Origin: Telmatospirillum sp. J64-1
GTDB taxonomy: Bacteria > Pseudomonadota > Alphaproteobacteria > Rhodospirillales > Magnetospirillaceae
Reading direction: 5' to 3'
Length of the DNA: 64,000 nucleotides
Assembly (NCBI RefSeq): GCF_006980715.1
Contig: NZ_SBHN01000003.1
Location: forward strand, 1-64,000
Below are positions 16,546 through 26,800 of the stretch, piece after piece; position 1 is the stretch's first letter, and every line of letters starts with the position of its first letter. Made by a program: the position numbers and the translations under genes. Under the pieces are notes generated by a model. The model was not told the DNA's origin. It was given only the letters and a program-made list of their open reading frames with translations, and made no database searches.

Positions 16546-16941
16546 TCAGCGTCCCTCGCAAGAGGCGCGGCCCGAAGCCAGCAGCTCCCGCACGGCATCG
16601 GGTTCGTCGGCCCGGACCAGCACCATCCAGCCGGCACCGAAAGGATCTTCGTTGATCAGGAACGGGCGGTCGATGGGGGCCTCGTTGGCATCGATCACCT
16701 CGCCTGCGAAGGGTAGCCGCACCGCCCCCACCCATTTGCCGCTTTCCACGGTGGCGATGGAACGCCCGGCCGCGACACGTCCGCCGATCCGCTTGGGCAT
16801 GAAGGCTACCAGCTCGCCCACCGTCTTCGCCCCCTGCCCCGTGATCCCCACCCGGAAACAGCCCGGTTCCTCTTCCCGGAACCACATATGGCGGGTGGCA
16901 TCATAGAAGCGGTCGTCGGGAAAATCGAAGGTCCCCATCAT
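16546..16941 (-). CDS. lbpA: Lipoate-binding GcvH-like protein (LbpA type)
   Basis: A 131-aa H-protein-fold protein with the lipoylation motif TVESGKWVGAVRLP, Lys69 being the expected lipoyl-lysine. Unlike genuine GcvH no glycine-cleavage genes are near; instead it sits after a DsrE-family gene and a lipoate ligase, the company kept by LbpA proteins of the sulfur-oxidising sHdr pathway. The ATG at 16941 overlaps the upstream stop (TGATG); ATG 16938 is equally possible and the 16962 ATG less likely. It closes the long fdh-sel operon. A dedicated sulfur (or selenium) carrier role is inferred; a spare GcvH is the alternative. Confidence 0.75.
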   Translation of the reverse strand: MMGTFDFPDDRFYDATRHMWFREEEPGCFRVGITGQGAKTVGELVAFMPKRIGGRVAAGRSIATVESGKWVGAVRLPFAGEVIDANEAPIDRPFLINEDPFGAGWMVLVRADEPDAVRELLASGRASCEGR

Positions 16942-17318
16942 CAGAACGTCAGCACCCGGCAATCGTCGTCCATCATCTCGGCAACATATTCGGTGACCGC
17001 CGCCAAGCCGTCACATTCCGGAATCAGGTCTTCCTCGCTCAATCCGTGCAGATCGGCGGTGGCGGCGCAAAGCAGGAAACGGGCGCCCGCCTTCTTCGCC
17101 ATCTTGATGAAGTCATAGGCCGTCTTGCCGGAATTGGGCTTCAGCACCATCGCCTCGGCCACGCCCTTCTTCATCAGGATTCCCGGAGCGCCGGTCAGCA
17201 CCACATCGACCTCGCAATCCATCGAGGCGGCGACGGCGGCCTGGAAGAGCGGCGCCCCCACCTCGACCGGACGCTCCGGATCGGTATTGGCGAGCATCAC
17301 CACCAGCTTAGTCGGCAT
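16941..17318 (-). CDS. DsrE-family protein (DsrE3-like)
   Basis: A 125-aa DsrE/F-fold protein, MPTKLVVMLANTDPERPVEV, with VDVVLTGAPGILMKKG and a cysteine in GARFLLCAATADLHGLSEED, the position used for persulfide carriage in DsrE homologues. GGAG lies 6 nt upstream of ATG 17318. It overlaps lplA by 11 nt and lbpA by 1 nt. DsrE3-type proteins deliver sulfur in sHdr/TusA relay systems. Substrate not determinable. Confidence 0.78.
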   Translation of the reverse strand: MPTKLVVMLANTDPERPVEVGAPLFQAAVAASMDCEVDVVLTGAPGILMKKGVAEAMVLKPNSGKTAYDFIKMAKKAGARFLLCAATADLHGLSEEDLIPECDGLAAVTEYVAEMMDDDCRVLTF

Positions 17319-18051
17319 CCGCATCTCCATGCCACAGGAAGTCATCGCTGCCCAGCGGGCCGTCCAGCACCCGCAGGGCGGCTTCCTCCTCGGCCAGGGA
17401 GGGTTCCCCCGCACAGGGCAGGAAACCCAGGCCGGCGATACCGGCGGTGACGGCTTCCTTGACCGCATCGAAGGACGGAACCTCGCCCAGCAGGTCACGC
17501 AGGCTGGTCACACGGTCGGCGATGCCTGCGGCCTGATGCCGGGCCAGCTTGTCCGCGGCCGGGGTCAGGATCTGGGCCATGCGCCCGATATCGGCATCCA
17601 GCAGCATCGTGCCATGCAGAAGCTGCACCTCTCCTTCCAGGCAACCCGCTGTGCCGCAGATCTTGCGGCCTGCAGACTCGATGTCATTGCCCGGACGGAA
17701 ACAGGCCTCGACCCCCAGCCGCGCCAGGCCGCCCGCGACGGCGGTGCAGATACGCGCCGTCGCATCGGGAAAGGGGGCGCAGACCAGTTCCCAACAGATC
17801 TGCCGTTCGTCGAGATAGACCGCCCCGCCCCCGGTCAGGCGCCGGGCGATCTCGACACCATCGGTGCGGCGCAAATCGACCTCGTCCACCAGGGATTGGT
17901 GACGCCCGATCAGCACGGACGGCGGAAAGCGGAAGAAGCGCAGGGTATCGGGCGTGGTTCCCGCCCGTCGTCCCGCCATCAGGGCGGCGCCGAAGGCCAT
18001 ATTGGCGCGTGCGCTGCGCAGACCGGTGTCGATGACCCGCAGCGGCTTCAT
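17308..18051 (-). CDS. Lipoate-protein ligase A-like protein
   Basis: A 247-aa LplA/LipB-fold ligase with RRLTGGGAVYLDERQICWEL (lipoate-binding glycine motif), GNDIESAGRKICGTA with the catalytic Lys in GRKICG, and EVQLLHGTMLLDAD. It would activate lipoate with ATP and transfer it, presumably to the LbpA encoded two genes downstream. It is shorter than E. coli LplA (338 aa), lacking the small C-terminal domain, as in the ligases dedicated to LbpA. ATG 18051 overlaps the TGA that ends the selB reading frame, and lies 17 nt from the tRNA-Sec CCA end. Confidence 0.85.
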   Translation of the reverse strand: MKPLRVIDTGLRSARANMAFGAALMAGRRAGTTPDTLRFFRFPPSVLIGRHQSLVDEVDLRRTDGVEIARRLTGGGAVYLDERQICWELVCAPFPDATARICTAVAGGLARLGVEACFRPGNDIESAGRKICGTAGCLEGEVQLLHGTMLLDADIGRMAQILTPAADKLARHQAAGIADRVTSLRDLLGEVPSFDAVKEAVTAGIAGLGFLPCAGEPSLAEEEAALRVLDGPLGSDDFLWHGDADAD

Positions 18052-20057
18052 CGCAGCCCGTCTGAAATTGGCGGAAGGGAGTGGGAGTCGAACCCACCAA
18101 CAGCCGGCGACCGACCGTTTCCGGAGTTGAAGTCCGTCCGCCCCACCAGGGACGCTTCCCTTCCAACAGGTGTTCCGAACAGCGTCAGGCGGTCTTCGCG
18201 CACCTTGCGCAAATCGCCTTTCCGGATGGTCAATCCGACGCGGTCGAAATACTCCAACAGTTGAATAGCAACCTTTCTTCCATTACTCAAGCGATTGCGG
18301 AAAGCCGCAGCGGTAAACCAGCCGTCGCTGGATTCTTGTGCGCAATCCACGAGAATCGCGGCCATTTCGGCCATGGTGGGGCGCAGGAAATAATGGTCCT
18401 GCGCGACCAGCACCACCCGGCCCATGCGGGCCAGCCGCTTCATCAGCCCCCGCATCTCGGCTTCGCTTACATCGAGCGCTCCCGCCAGGTCCCGCACACG
18501 GGGCGGACGGAAACGCTGGGCCGCCAGCAAGGGCTCGGCCTCTTCCCACAGCAACTCGTCGCCCGGCGACAATCGCACCTCGTGGCCGGGAAGGCGATAC
18601 CAGGGGCCGTCCATCTCCACCGCCCGGTCGGACAGCGCCGCCTCGATGACGCAAGTAAACAGCGCTTGCGGCATCTTGGGGTCCACGGCGGATTTCAGCC
18701 GGGGGCCTTGCAGGCCCGGCTGGTCGGGATTGGCCTCGTGATGCGCCGCCAGGGCCGCCAGCACCTTCTCGCGCAAGGCCCGCCATGTCTCGGGCGAGAA
18801 GGCAAAGCCGCCGGAAGAGACCATGCCGGGCGTCTCGATCCCGGGGCTGTTCCATTGCAGGCGGAACCGGTCCATTTCCACCCAGCCCGGCGGCTGGTTC
18901 AGCAAACGGGGCAGGATGACCGCCGGATCGCAGCAGGATTGCGTTTCCAGCACCGCCAAACGGCCCGGCAGGCGGCGGCCGCGATTGGGCGGGAACAGGT
19001 CGATGACCCGCCCGCCACCGATCGTCCGCCGCGCCGATTGGTCGCGCAGGATGAAGCGGTCTCCGGCCAGGGCCCCAATGGGACGCTCCAGGACCAACTG
19101 CACCAGGCCCTCCTCCCCAGGGGCAAGGCTGTCGCCGGAAAGCAGTGCGATTCGTCCGGGCATGTGGACGGCGCCGAGATGAAGATGCACCGGCGTCCAA
19201 TGGGCCAGCGGGCGCTTTTCCGCCTTCAGCAGACGGAAGGTGGCGTCGATGCGGTCCACGGGGAAATGCAGGGCCGGATCGACCACCCATTCGCCGCGCG
19301 CGATGTCATCCTTGCCCAAGCGCGGGGAAACCAGGTTGAGCGCCAGGCGCTGCCCCGCCGATCCCCTGTCCGTCTGGCGGTTCTGGGCATGCAGCGAACG
19401 CACGCGCACCTCGCGGCCCGACGGCGTCAGCAACAGCCGGTCGCCGACCGAGACATGGCCACTGAAGGCCGTGCCGGTCACCACCACGCCCGCACCGGCC
19501 AGGGTGAAGGCTCGGTCCACCGCCAGCCGGAACCCGCCTTCGGCCTTGCGGCGCGTGATGGCGGCCTTTTCGGACAGGCAGGAAGAGATGACCTCCACGC
19601 CCCGGCCGTCCAGGACCGAGGTCAGAATGATCGGCGCGTCGGCCAGGCCGGTGCCGGACAGCAGGGCGCGGATGTCGGCCGTCACCGCCGCCAGGCGCTC
19701 CTCCTCCACCAAATCGGCCTTGGTCAGGGCCACCATCCCTTGCGACAGGCCCAGCAGGTCGAGGATATGCAGATGCTCCACCGTCTGGGGCATCACTCCG
19801 TCATCGGCGGCAACCACCAGCAAGGCGAAATCGAGGCCCGAAACCCCGGCCAGCATGTTGTGAACGAATTTCTCGTGGCCCGGCACATCGACGAAGCCCA
19901 GCACATTGCCATCCGGCAAGGGCAGATAGGCGAAGCCGAGGTCGATGGTGATGCCGCGGGCCTTCTCCTCGGCAAGGCGGTCGGCATCGACGCCGGTGAG
20001 AGATCGCACCAGCGCCGTCTTGCCATGATCGATATGCCCGGCCGTACAAATGATCAT
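18048..20057 (-). CDS. selB: Selenocysteine-specific elongation factor SelB (reading frame continues through tRNA-Sec)
   Basis: A SelB GTPase delivering Sec-tRNA to UGA codons. G motifs: [14 protein letters not shown] (residues ~8-21), [21 protein letters not shown] and LTKADLV; domains 2-3 follow, then C-terminal winged helices ending [20 protein letters not shown], which bind SECIS RNA. The start is ATG 20057 ([12 protein letters not shown]), overlapping the selA stop as ATGA. About 631 codons precede the tRNA, close to the usual 610-650 aa. No stop occurs there: the frame enters tRNA-Sec at its first base and reads 32 codons through CCA, ending at TGA 18050-18048 inside the lplA start. The true C terminus is therefore uncertain. 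Confidence 0.93.
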   Translation of the reverse strand: MIICTAGHIDHGKTALVRSLTGVDADRLAEEKARGITIDLGFAYLPLPDGNVLGFVDVPGHEKFVHNMLAGVSGLDFALLVVAADDGVMPQTVEHLHILDLLGLSQGMVALTKADLVEEERLAAVTADIRALLSGTGLADAPIILTSVLDGRGVEVISSCLSEKAAITRRKAEGGFRLAVDRAFTLAGAGVVVTGTAFSGHVSVGDRLLLTPSGREVRVRSLHAQNRQTDRGSAGQRLALNLVSPRLGKDDIARGEWVVDPALHFPVDRIDATFRLLKAEKRPLAHWTPVHLHLGAVHMPGRIALLSGDSLAPGEEGLVQLVLERPIGALAGDRFILRDQSARRTIGGGRVIDLFPPNRGRRLPGRLAVLETQSCCDPAVILPRLLNQPPGWVEMDRFRLQWNSPGIETPGMVSSGGFAFSPETWRALREKVLAALAAHHEANPDQPGLQGPRLKSAVDPKMPQALFTCVIEAALSDRAVEMDGPWYRLPGHEVRLSPGDELLWEEAEPLLAAQRFRPPRVRDLAGALDVSEAEMRGLMKRLARMGRVVLVAQDHYFLRPTMAEMAAILVDCAQESSDGWFTAAAFRNRLSNGRKVAIQLLEYFDRVGLTIRKGDLRKVREDRLTLFGTPVGREASLVGRTDFNSGNGRSPAVGGFDSHSLPPISDGLR
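18069..18164 (-). tRNA. selC: tRNA-Sec (anticodon UCA)
   Basis: A 96-nt selenocysteine tRNA on the minus strand: 8-bp acceptor GGAAGGGA/TCCCTTCC, D stem GTCCC/GGGGC with loop TGGT, anticodon TCA at 18130-18128 in CTTCAAC, a long variable arm, T arm GTGGG-TTCGACT-CCCAC, discriminator G and encoded CCA. It is placed inside an operon, between selB and lplA in the same direction, with no gap in the selB reading frame. Processing out of the operon transcript would cut the message. Confidence 0.96.
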
Positions 20058-21421
20058 GCCAGCCGGCCCAATTGGGCAAGAAAGCCCGCCTCGTCGTCGA
20101 GGCAGCGCAGGTCCAGCCACAACGCATCATTGGCGATCCGGCCGATGACCGGTTCGGGCAGGGAGCGCAGCGCGGCGGCCAAGTCTTCGAGACGCCGTCC
20201 TCGCCCCGTTCCTCCCTCGGGCAGGCGCAGCACGATGGCCCAGCTTGGCAGCAGGTCCACGGGCAAGGCGCCGCTGCCGATCTGGCTGCGGCATTCCTCC
20301 AGGCTGACGGCGGCGCGCGTTCCCAAAGCCGCCTGCACCGCCCCCAGCAGGCGCTGCCCCTGGGCGGCGATCTCGTCAGCCGGGCGGGTCAGCAGGCGCA
20401 GGGTGGGCAGCCGCTCGGCCAGCCGGTCCGGATCGGCATAGAGCCGCAGCACCGCTTCCAGCGCCGCCAGCCTGACCTTGTCCATGCGCAAGGCGCGTTT
20501 CAGCGGGTTGCACTTGACCTGCGCGACCAGATCCTTGCGCCCGACGATGATCCCGGCCTGCGGGCCGCCCAGCAGCTTGTCGCCGCTGAAACTGACCAGA
20601 TCGGCGCCCGCCGCCACGGCCTCGCGCGGCGTCGGTTCATGGGGCAGGCCCCAGCGCTCCATGTCGACCAGGGACCCCGCGCCCAGATCGATCAGGAATG
20701 GTAGGCCGTGGCGATGGGCGAGCGCGGCGAGATCCGCCTCGGCAGGCTGGGCGGTGAAGCCGACGATGGTATAATTGCTGGTATGCACCTTCATCAGCGC
20801 CGCCACCTCGGGGCCGATGGCCGCCTCGAAGTCGCGAAGATGGGTGCGGTTGGTGGTGCCGACTTCATGCAGACGGCATTGCGCGCGCGTCATCACCTCG
20901 GGGATGCGGAAGGCGCCGCCGATCTCGACCAATTCCCCGCGCGAGACCACGACCTCCCGCCCGACCGCCAGAGTGTTGAGCATCAGCAGGACGGCGGCGG
21001 CATTGTTGTTGACCACGGTCGCGGCTTCCGCCCCGGTCAAGCGGCACAGCCATTCCTCGACCAGATCGTCGCGGTCGCCTCGGCTTCCCCGCTCGACATC
21101 GAATTCCAGGGCGATGGCGCCCGTCATGGCGGCGGTCGCGGCAACCACCGCCTCCTCGGGCAGCGGCGCCCGTCCCAGATTGGTGTGCAGCACCGTTCCC
21201 GTCAGGTTGAACACCCGACGGACCTTGGAGCGATGGCGGTTCTCCAGCACTTCGGCGGCGGCTTCCACCGTCGCCGACAGGTCCGCGCCCTGCCTCTGGC
21301 GCCGGAAGGCATCCAGGGCCTCGCGCACCGCCGCCACGGTTTCCGTGCGGCCATAGGCGGCGATGAGCCGGGCGACCCGATCGTCCCCCAGCACCGCATG
21401 GACGGCAGGAAGCTGCTTCAC
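20054..21421 (-). CDS. selA: L-seryl-tRNA(Sec) selenium transferase
   Basis: A 455-aa PLP enzyme converting Ser-tRNA-Sec to Sec-tRNA-Sec with selenophosphate. N-terminal tRNA-binding helix bundle [20 protein letters not shown], then [27 protein letters not shown] and the PLP lysine in [15 protein letters not shown] (about residue 285). It overlaps fdhE upstream and selB downstream, each by an ATGA, indicating translational coupling in the formate dehydrogenase operon. Confidence 0.96.
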   Translation of the reverse strand: MKQLPAVHAVLGDDRVARLIAAYGRTETVAAVREALDAFRRQRQGADLSATVEAAAEVLENRHRSKVRRVFNLTGTVLHTNLGRAPLPEEAVVAATAAMTGAIALEFDVERGSRGDRDDLVEEWLCRLTGAEAATVVNNNAAAVLLMLNTLAVGREVVVSRGELVEIGGAFRIPEVMTRAQCRLHEVGTTNRTHLRDFEAAIGPEVAALMKVHTSNYTIVGFTAQPAEADLAALAHRHGLPFLIDLGAGSLVDMERWGLPHEPTPREAVAAGADLVSFSGDKLLGGPQAGIIVGRKDLVAQVKCNPLKRALRMDKVRLAALEAVLRLYADPDRLAERLPTLRLLTRPADEIAAQGQRLLGAVQAALGTRAAVSLEECRSQIGSGALPVDLLPSWAIVLRLPEGGTGRGRRLEDLAAALRSLPEPVIGRIANDALWLDLRCLDDEAGFLAQLGRLA

Positions 21422-22338
21422 CCCGGCTCCGCCATCAGGAAGGGATTGGCAAGGGCACGATGCCAGCCATCCTCGGCCAGCCGCAGGTCCAGGCCCAGCG
21501 TCGCCAGATCGTCGGCGAAGGGCTCGGCGCCGGTGGATTTCTCCTCATCGAACAGCTTGAGATAGGTCCGGCATTCGCCACAGGTTTCGCCCCGGGCATG
21601 ACCGACCATCCCTTCGAGGGACAGATAGCCGATATCCTTGTCCGACCCGCAGGAGGAACAGGTGGCGCGGGGATAATGCCAGTGGCAGCCGCACAGGCCG
21701 CAGCCGAGATAGCGCACGCCTTCCAGCGGTTCGGCGGCCATGACGATGCCCGCCACCGGCGGCGAGCCGCAGACCGGGCACAAGCCGGGCGGGTCGAGGG
21801 TTTGCGGCAGGCTAGGATCCAGCGCTTCCGCCGCCTTCGCCCAAACCACCTGCAGGGCCGAGGCGACGAACAGATCGGCGGCCAGATCGCTTCCCGTCTT
21901 CTGGAACAGCAGGAAACCGGCGGCGCGGGAGTCCAGGAGCGCAGGCTCCTCGGAAGACAGCCGTTCCACCACCTGCCGGGCTTCGGGCGGCAAGGAGAGG
22001 GCCGCCATCTCCCGCAGGATGTCGGCGAGTACCTTCCGCCATTGCCCGTCCAGCCCCGAAACCTGGCGCGGCAGCAGCGGCATGCCGCCCGCCCGGGCCT
22101 GGGACAGGGCCCGGGCGTCGGCCAGGACCGGTGTTTCCCCCGAAACCGCCGCCCGGTGCTGGGCGGCGGCAAGGTGGGACAAAAAGGTCAGATACTCCGC
22201 CATGGGATGACCGTCCGCCCAGGCGGCAAGGCGCTTCGCACGGCGGTCGAACAAGGAGGATGCATCAGGAAGGGTGACCGCCGGGGGAGGCGGCGTCGAG
22301 CTTCCCCCGGCGAAAGTCGTTTCAGATCCAGCGATCAT
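21418..22338 (-). CDS. fdhE: Formate dehydrogenase accessory protein FdhE
   Basis: A 306-aa cytoplasmic protein with FdhE's paired CxxC motifs in the C-terminal half: [39 protein letters not shown] and [11 protein letters not shown], which bind metal. FdhE is needed for maturation of respiratory (FdnG/FdoG-type) formate dehydrogenase before Tat export. It overlaps the cytochrome gene by ATGA and selA by ATGA. Confidence 0.93.
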   Translation of the reverse strand: MIAGSETTFAGGSSTPPPPAVTLPDASSLFDRRAKRLAAWADGHPMAEYLTFLSHLAAAQHRAAVSGETPVLADARALSQARAGGMPLLPRQVSGLDGQWRKVLADILREMAALSLPPEARQVVERLSSEEPALLDSRAAGFLLFQKTGSDLAADLFVASALQVVWAKAAEALDPSLPQTLDPPGLCPVCGSPPVAGIVMAAEPLEGVRYLGCGLCGCHWHYPRATCSSCGSDKDIGYLSLEGMVGHARGETCGECRTYLKLFDEEKSTGAEPFADDLATLGLDLRLAEDGWHRALANPFLMAEPG

Positions 22339-22985
22339 TTCCGGCCGGATACCTCCTCACGCAGATATTTGCGGTGATGCTTCCACAACCAGCCGCCCGT
22401 CACCGGTCCGCGCGTCATGGCGCGGATCGAGCCCGAGTTCCAGATGGCGGCATAGACATGGACGATCATGGTGATGATCATCGCCGCCGCCATGACGGCA
22501 TGGACCAGCCCGGCGAAGCGCTGCAGGTCGATGGGCACCATGTCGCCGAAATAGTGGTGCCACAGTGCCAGGCCGGACAGCAGCAGGCTGATGACCGACC
22601 AGAACATGACGTAGAAGACGATCTTCTGCGCCGCGTTGAAACGCCCTGCCTCGGGGATCTTGTCTTCGTTGTGATTGATGACGTCCCCGATATGCTTCAT
22701 CCAGCGCGTGTCTTCCTTGGTCCAGATATTCTGGCGGAAGAAACGCACGCCCATGAAGGTGAAGGCGACCGCCAGCACCACACCGATCCAGGGATGCAGC
22801 GCCCGGGCCATCTGGCCGCCGCCGAACAGGGCGGTCAGCCAGAAGAAGGACGGATGGAAGAAGGCAAGGCCCGACAGCATCAGCAGAAGCGAGCAGATCA
22901 CCACTATCCAGTGATTGATGCGCTCGGCCGCGTTGTACCGGACATAAGTGTCGCGGACGACCGCCAGCTTCTCGATCTTGGTCAT
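22335..22985 (-). CDS. fdhC: Formate dehydrogenase cytochrome b556 (gamma) subunit
   Basis: A 216-aa membrane protein with four hydrophobic helices and haem-ligand histidines (RINHWIVV near residue 25, ARALHPWIGV near 60, LWHHYFGDM near 142, VHAVMAA near 161). It anchors the alpha/beta subunits on the outer face and passes electrons to quinone, as FdnI does. It starts in a TAATG overlap with fdhB. Confidence 0.94.
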   Translation of the reverse strand: MTKIEKLAVVRDTYVRYNAAERINHWIVVICSLLLMLSGLAFFHPSFFWLTALFGGGQMARALHPWIGVVLAVAFTFMGVRFFRQNIWTKEDTRWMKHIGDVINHNEDKIPEAGRFNAAQKIVFYVMFWSVISLLLSGLALWHHYFGDMVPIDLQRFAGLVHAVMAAAMIITMIVHVYAAIWNSGSIRAMTRGPVTGGWLWKHHRKYLREEVSGRK

Positions 22986-23881
22986 TACGCGTCCCTCCGC
23001 GGAAGGTTGCGGGCGTTTTCCTCGTCTTCCTCGGTCACCTCATTCGGCCCGCGGCTGACGAAGTGGAAGATACCGGCCAGCACGGCCATGCCCATGCCGA
23101 CCATGGAAAGCGGCTTCAGCGCCCCCTTCCACAGCGACACCAGCGGACTGATCTTCGGGTCCTTGGGCAGGTCGGCATAGAGCTCGGGACGGTCGGCATG
23201 CTGAAGCACGTACATGACATGCGTGCCGCCGACGCCTTCCGGGTCGTACAGCCCCGCATTCTGGTAGCCGCGCGACTTCAGGTCCTCGATCCGGCCCTTG
23301 GCATGTTCGATCATGCTTTCCTTCGAGCCGAAGACGATGGCGCCGGTCGGGCAGGACTTGGCGCAGGCCGGGCTTTGGCCGACCGCCACCCGGTCCGAGC
23401 ACAGGCTGCACTTATAGGCCCGGTTATCGACCTTGGAGATGCGCGGCACGTCGAAGGGACAGCCCTTCACGCAATAGCCGCAGCCGATGCACTTGTCCGC
23501 CACGAAATCAACGATGCCATTGGCGTATTGCACGATGGCGCCCGGCGACGGGCAGGCCTTGAGGCAGCCCGGATCCGTGCAGTGCATACAGCCGTCCTTG
23601 CGGATCAGCCATTCCAGGCGGTCGTTTTCCTCATGCTCGGAGAAGCGCATGACGGTCCAGGCCGCCGGACCAAGGTCGTTGGGGTTGTCGTAAACGCCGG
23701 TATTGACGCTTACCTCGGGCCGCAGGTCGTTCCAGGCCATGCAGGCGGACTGACAGGCCTTGCAGCCGATGCATTTGGACACATCGAGCAGCTTGGCGAC
23801 CTCCAGATCCTTGCGGATGCTGGGCGGCGTCTCCGTGCTGGCGGAACGGTTGCGGATGGTCAGGGATTGTGTGGTCACCAT
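22985..23881 (-). CDS. fdhB: Formate dehydrogenase iron-sulfur (beta) subunit
   Basis: A 298-aa protein with four ferredoxin-type cysteine groups ([48 protein letters not shown]...[10 protein letters not shown]) for four 4Fe-4S clusters, and a single C-terminal membrane helix ([18 protein letters not shown]), as in FdnH/FdoH. It carries electrons from FdhA to the cytochrome subunit. It begins 13 bp after fdhA. Confidence 0.95.
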   Translation of the reverse strand: MVTTQSLTIRNRSASTETPPSIRKDLEVAKLLDVSKCIGCKACQSACMAWNDLRPEVSVNTGVYDNPNDLGPAAWTVMRFSEHEENDRLEWLIRKDGCMHCTDPGCLKACPSPGAIVQYANGIVDFVADKCIGCGYCVKGCPFDVPRISKVDNRAYKCSLCSDRVAVGQSPACAKSCPTGAIVFGSKESMIEHAKGRIEDLKSRGYQNAGLYDPEGVGGTHVMYVLQHADRPELYADLPKDPKISPLVSLWKGALKPLSMVGMGMAVLAGIFHFVSRGPNEVTEEDEENARNLPRRDA

Positions 23882-23894
23882 GTTCCGTTCCTCC

Positions 23895-26800
23895 CTAGAC
23901 CATCGGGTTGATGCGCTTGATGTTCACCAGGAACGCCTTGTATTCGGGCGTTTCGGTGTTGGCATCGCCGACATAGGGGGTGAGCTGGTTGGCGCCGAAT
24001 CCCTTCTTGGTGGCCCCGATGAAGCCCCAGTGGATGGGAATGCCGACCACATGCACCGGCTTGCCGTCGCAGATGAGCGGACGGATGCGCTTGGTCACCA
24101 CCGCCTTGGCCTGAATCCGGGCACGGTTGGAGGAGACCTCCACCCAGTCACCGGCCGCGATCCCCTTCTCCCTGGCCAGCTGTTCCGAGATTTCCACGAA
24201 CAGTTCCGGCTGCAGGATGGCATTCATCCGCGCATGCTTGGTCCAGTAGTGGAAATGCTCGACCAGCCGATAGGTCGTGGCGACATAGGGATAGTCCTCG
24301 GACGTGCCGAACACTTCCATGTCCCCGTTGAACACCCGCGCCACCGGATTGGACTGCACCGGTCCGAACGGATTGGCCACGGGGGATTCGAAGGGTTCGT
24401 AATGCTCGGGGAACGGCCCCTCGCGCATCATGCCCCGCGTGAACAGGCGCGCCGTTCCCTCGGGATTCATGATGAAGGGCCCGGTCGCCCGGGTGGTCGG
24501 GTCGATGGTTGCGCCGAAGTCAGGAACGTCGATGCCGACCCACTGGCTGCCGTTCCACTCGATGACCTTCTTCCTGTTGCTCCAGGGCCTGCCCTGCGGA
24601 TCGGCCGAGGCGCGGTTGTAGAGGATGCGGCGGTTGGCCGGCCAGGCATAGCCCCAATTGGGATGGATGCCCATGCCGCTGGGGTCCGAGGGATCCCGGC
24701 GCATGGTCAGGTTGCCGCGTTCGCTGTAGCAGCCCGAATAGATCCAGTTGGCCGAGGCCGTGCTGCCGTCGTCCCGCAGCTGGCCGAACAGGTCGAGCAA
24801 TTCGCCCGCCTTCTTGACCGGCGGCTTGGTGGGATCGTTCGGATCGGTCAGGTCGACCAGCGCCTTGCCGTTGATTTCCCGCAGCAGCTCGTCCGGCGAC
24901 GGCCGGGCCGGATTGCGGTAGTCCCAGGACAGATTCATGATCGGGTCCGGGAACGCCCCGCCTTCCTTGGCGTAGAGGTCCTTCAGGCGCAGGAACAGGT
25001 CCGCCATGATCTGGATGTCGGTCCGTGCCTGGCCCGGCGGTTCCGCCGCCTTCCAGTGCCACTGGATGACGCGGCTGGAATTGGTGAAGGTCCCCTCTTC
25101 CTCGGCGAAGCAGTTGGTCGGCAGCAGGAAGACCTCGGTAGCGATCTCCGAGGGATCGGCATCGTTGATATCGCCATGATTCTCGAAGAAATGGGCCGTC
25201 TCGGTGTGGAGCGGGTCCATCACCACCAGGAATTTCAGCTTGGACAGGCCGTTGATGAGCTTCTTGCGGTTGGGCACGCTCAGCAGCGGATTGAAGCCCT
25301 GGCAGATGAAGCCGTTCATCTTGCCCTGGAACATCATCTCGAACTGTCGCAGCGTGTCGAGGTTGACGTCCACCTTCGGCATCCAGTCATAGCCGAACTG
25401 GTTCTCGGGCGTCGCGTTCCTGCCATACATGGCCTTCAGGAAGCTGACATAGAACTTCCCGTAATTCTGCCAGTAGGACATCTGGTCCGGGAGCATCTCC
25501 TTGAAGGCCCGGGTCTTCAGATAATCCTCCAACGTCGGTTCCGACGTCTTCGGCATCGCCATGTAGCCGGGCACCGAATTCGAGAACAGGCCGAAATCGG
25601 TGATCCCCTGGACGTTGGAATGGCCGCGCAGGGCATTGATGCCGCCGCCGGGCACGCCGACATTGCCCAGCAACAGCTGGATGATGGCGATGTTGCGGAT
25701 ATTCTGCGAGCCCTTGGAATGCTGCGTCCATCCCAGCGCGTAAAGCGCGGTCAGGCTGCGGGAACTGGAGGCCGTGCTGGCGATCAGTTCGCAGGCCTGC
25801 TGGAACAGGTGCTGAGGCGTGCCGCAGGTCCGCTCCACCATCTCGGGCGTGTAGCGGGCATAATGGGCCTTGAGCAGGTTGAAGACACAGCGCGGATGCC
25901 GCAAGCTGGGATCGACCCGCACATTCCCTTCCGAATCGAACTCGTACTCCCAGCTCGAACGGTCGTAATCCCGCTTCTCGGCGTCATAGCCGGTGAACAG
26001 GCCGTCCTGGAAGCCGAAATCCGCCCGCACCACGTAGGCCGCATTGGTATAGGCCTTGACGTAGTCGTGGAAGATCTTGTCGTTGGACAACAGGTAATTG
26101 ATGACACCGCCCAGGAAGGCGATATCGGAACCCGGCCGCAAGGGCATGTAGAGGTCGGACACGGCAGCCGTGCGCGTGAACCGGGGGTCCACCACGATCA
26201 GCTTGGCGCCGTTATTGGCCTTGGCCTCGGTCACCCATTTGAAGCCGCAGGTATGCGCCTCGGCGGCATTGCCGCCCATAACCAGCACGACATCGGCATT
26301 CTTGATGTCGTTCCACCCGTTGGTCATCGCACCACGCCCAAAACTTGGAGCCAAACTGGCCACCGTGGGGGCGTGTCAGATACGGGCCTGGTTATCGAGG
26401 GCGACCATCCCCAAAGAGCGGACGGCCTTGTAGGTCAGCCATCCCGTTTCGTTGGTCGTCGCGCAACCGGCCAGGAAGCCGGTGGTCGCCCAGGCATTCA
26501 GCGTCTTGCCGTCCTCGGTGACGGCCTGGAAATTGGCGTCGCGGTCTTCCTTCATCAGGCGCGTGATGCGGTCCATGACGAAGTCCCAGCTGACCGGCTT
26601 GAAGCCTGCCTCGCCGGGGGCGCGGTACATGGGTTCCTTCACCCGTGTCTCGGAATGGATGAAATCGAGCAAGGCCGCACCCTTCGGGCACAGCGAGCCG
26701 CGATTCACCGGATGGTCCGGATCCCCCTCGACATGCACGATCTCGGCCTTGGTATTCTTCGCCCCGTCGCCGGTCGTGTGGATGATGACCCCGCAGCTGA

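Noticed and set aside
16546-16941. lbpA as ordinary glycine-cleavage H protein
   Set aside because: No gcvT or gcvP is nearby and the neighbours are a DsrE-family gene and a dedicated lipoate ligase; kept only as an alternative.
18048-18050. selB-ending UGA as a possible second selenocysteine codon
   Set aside because: No SECIS-like hairpin follows and the next in-frame codons belong to the overlapping lplA start; it is best read as a stop.
18081-20441. 786-codon plus-strand frame opposite selB/selA
   Set aside because: Shadow of selB and selA caused by third-position GC; composition (His/Arg/Gln/Gly-rich) is not protein-like.
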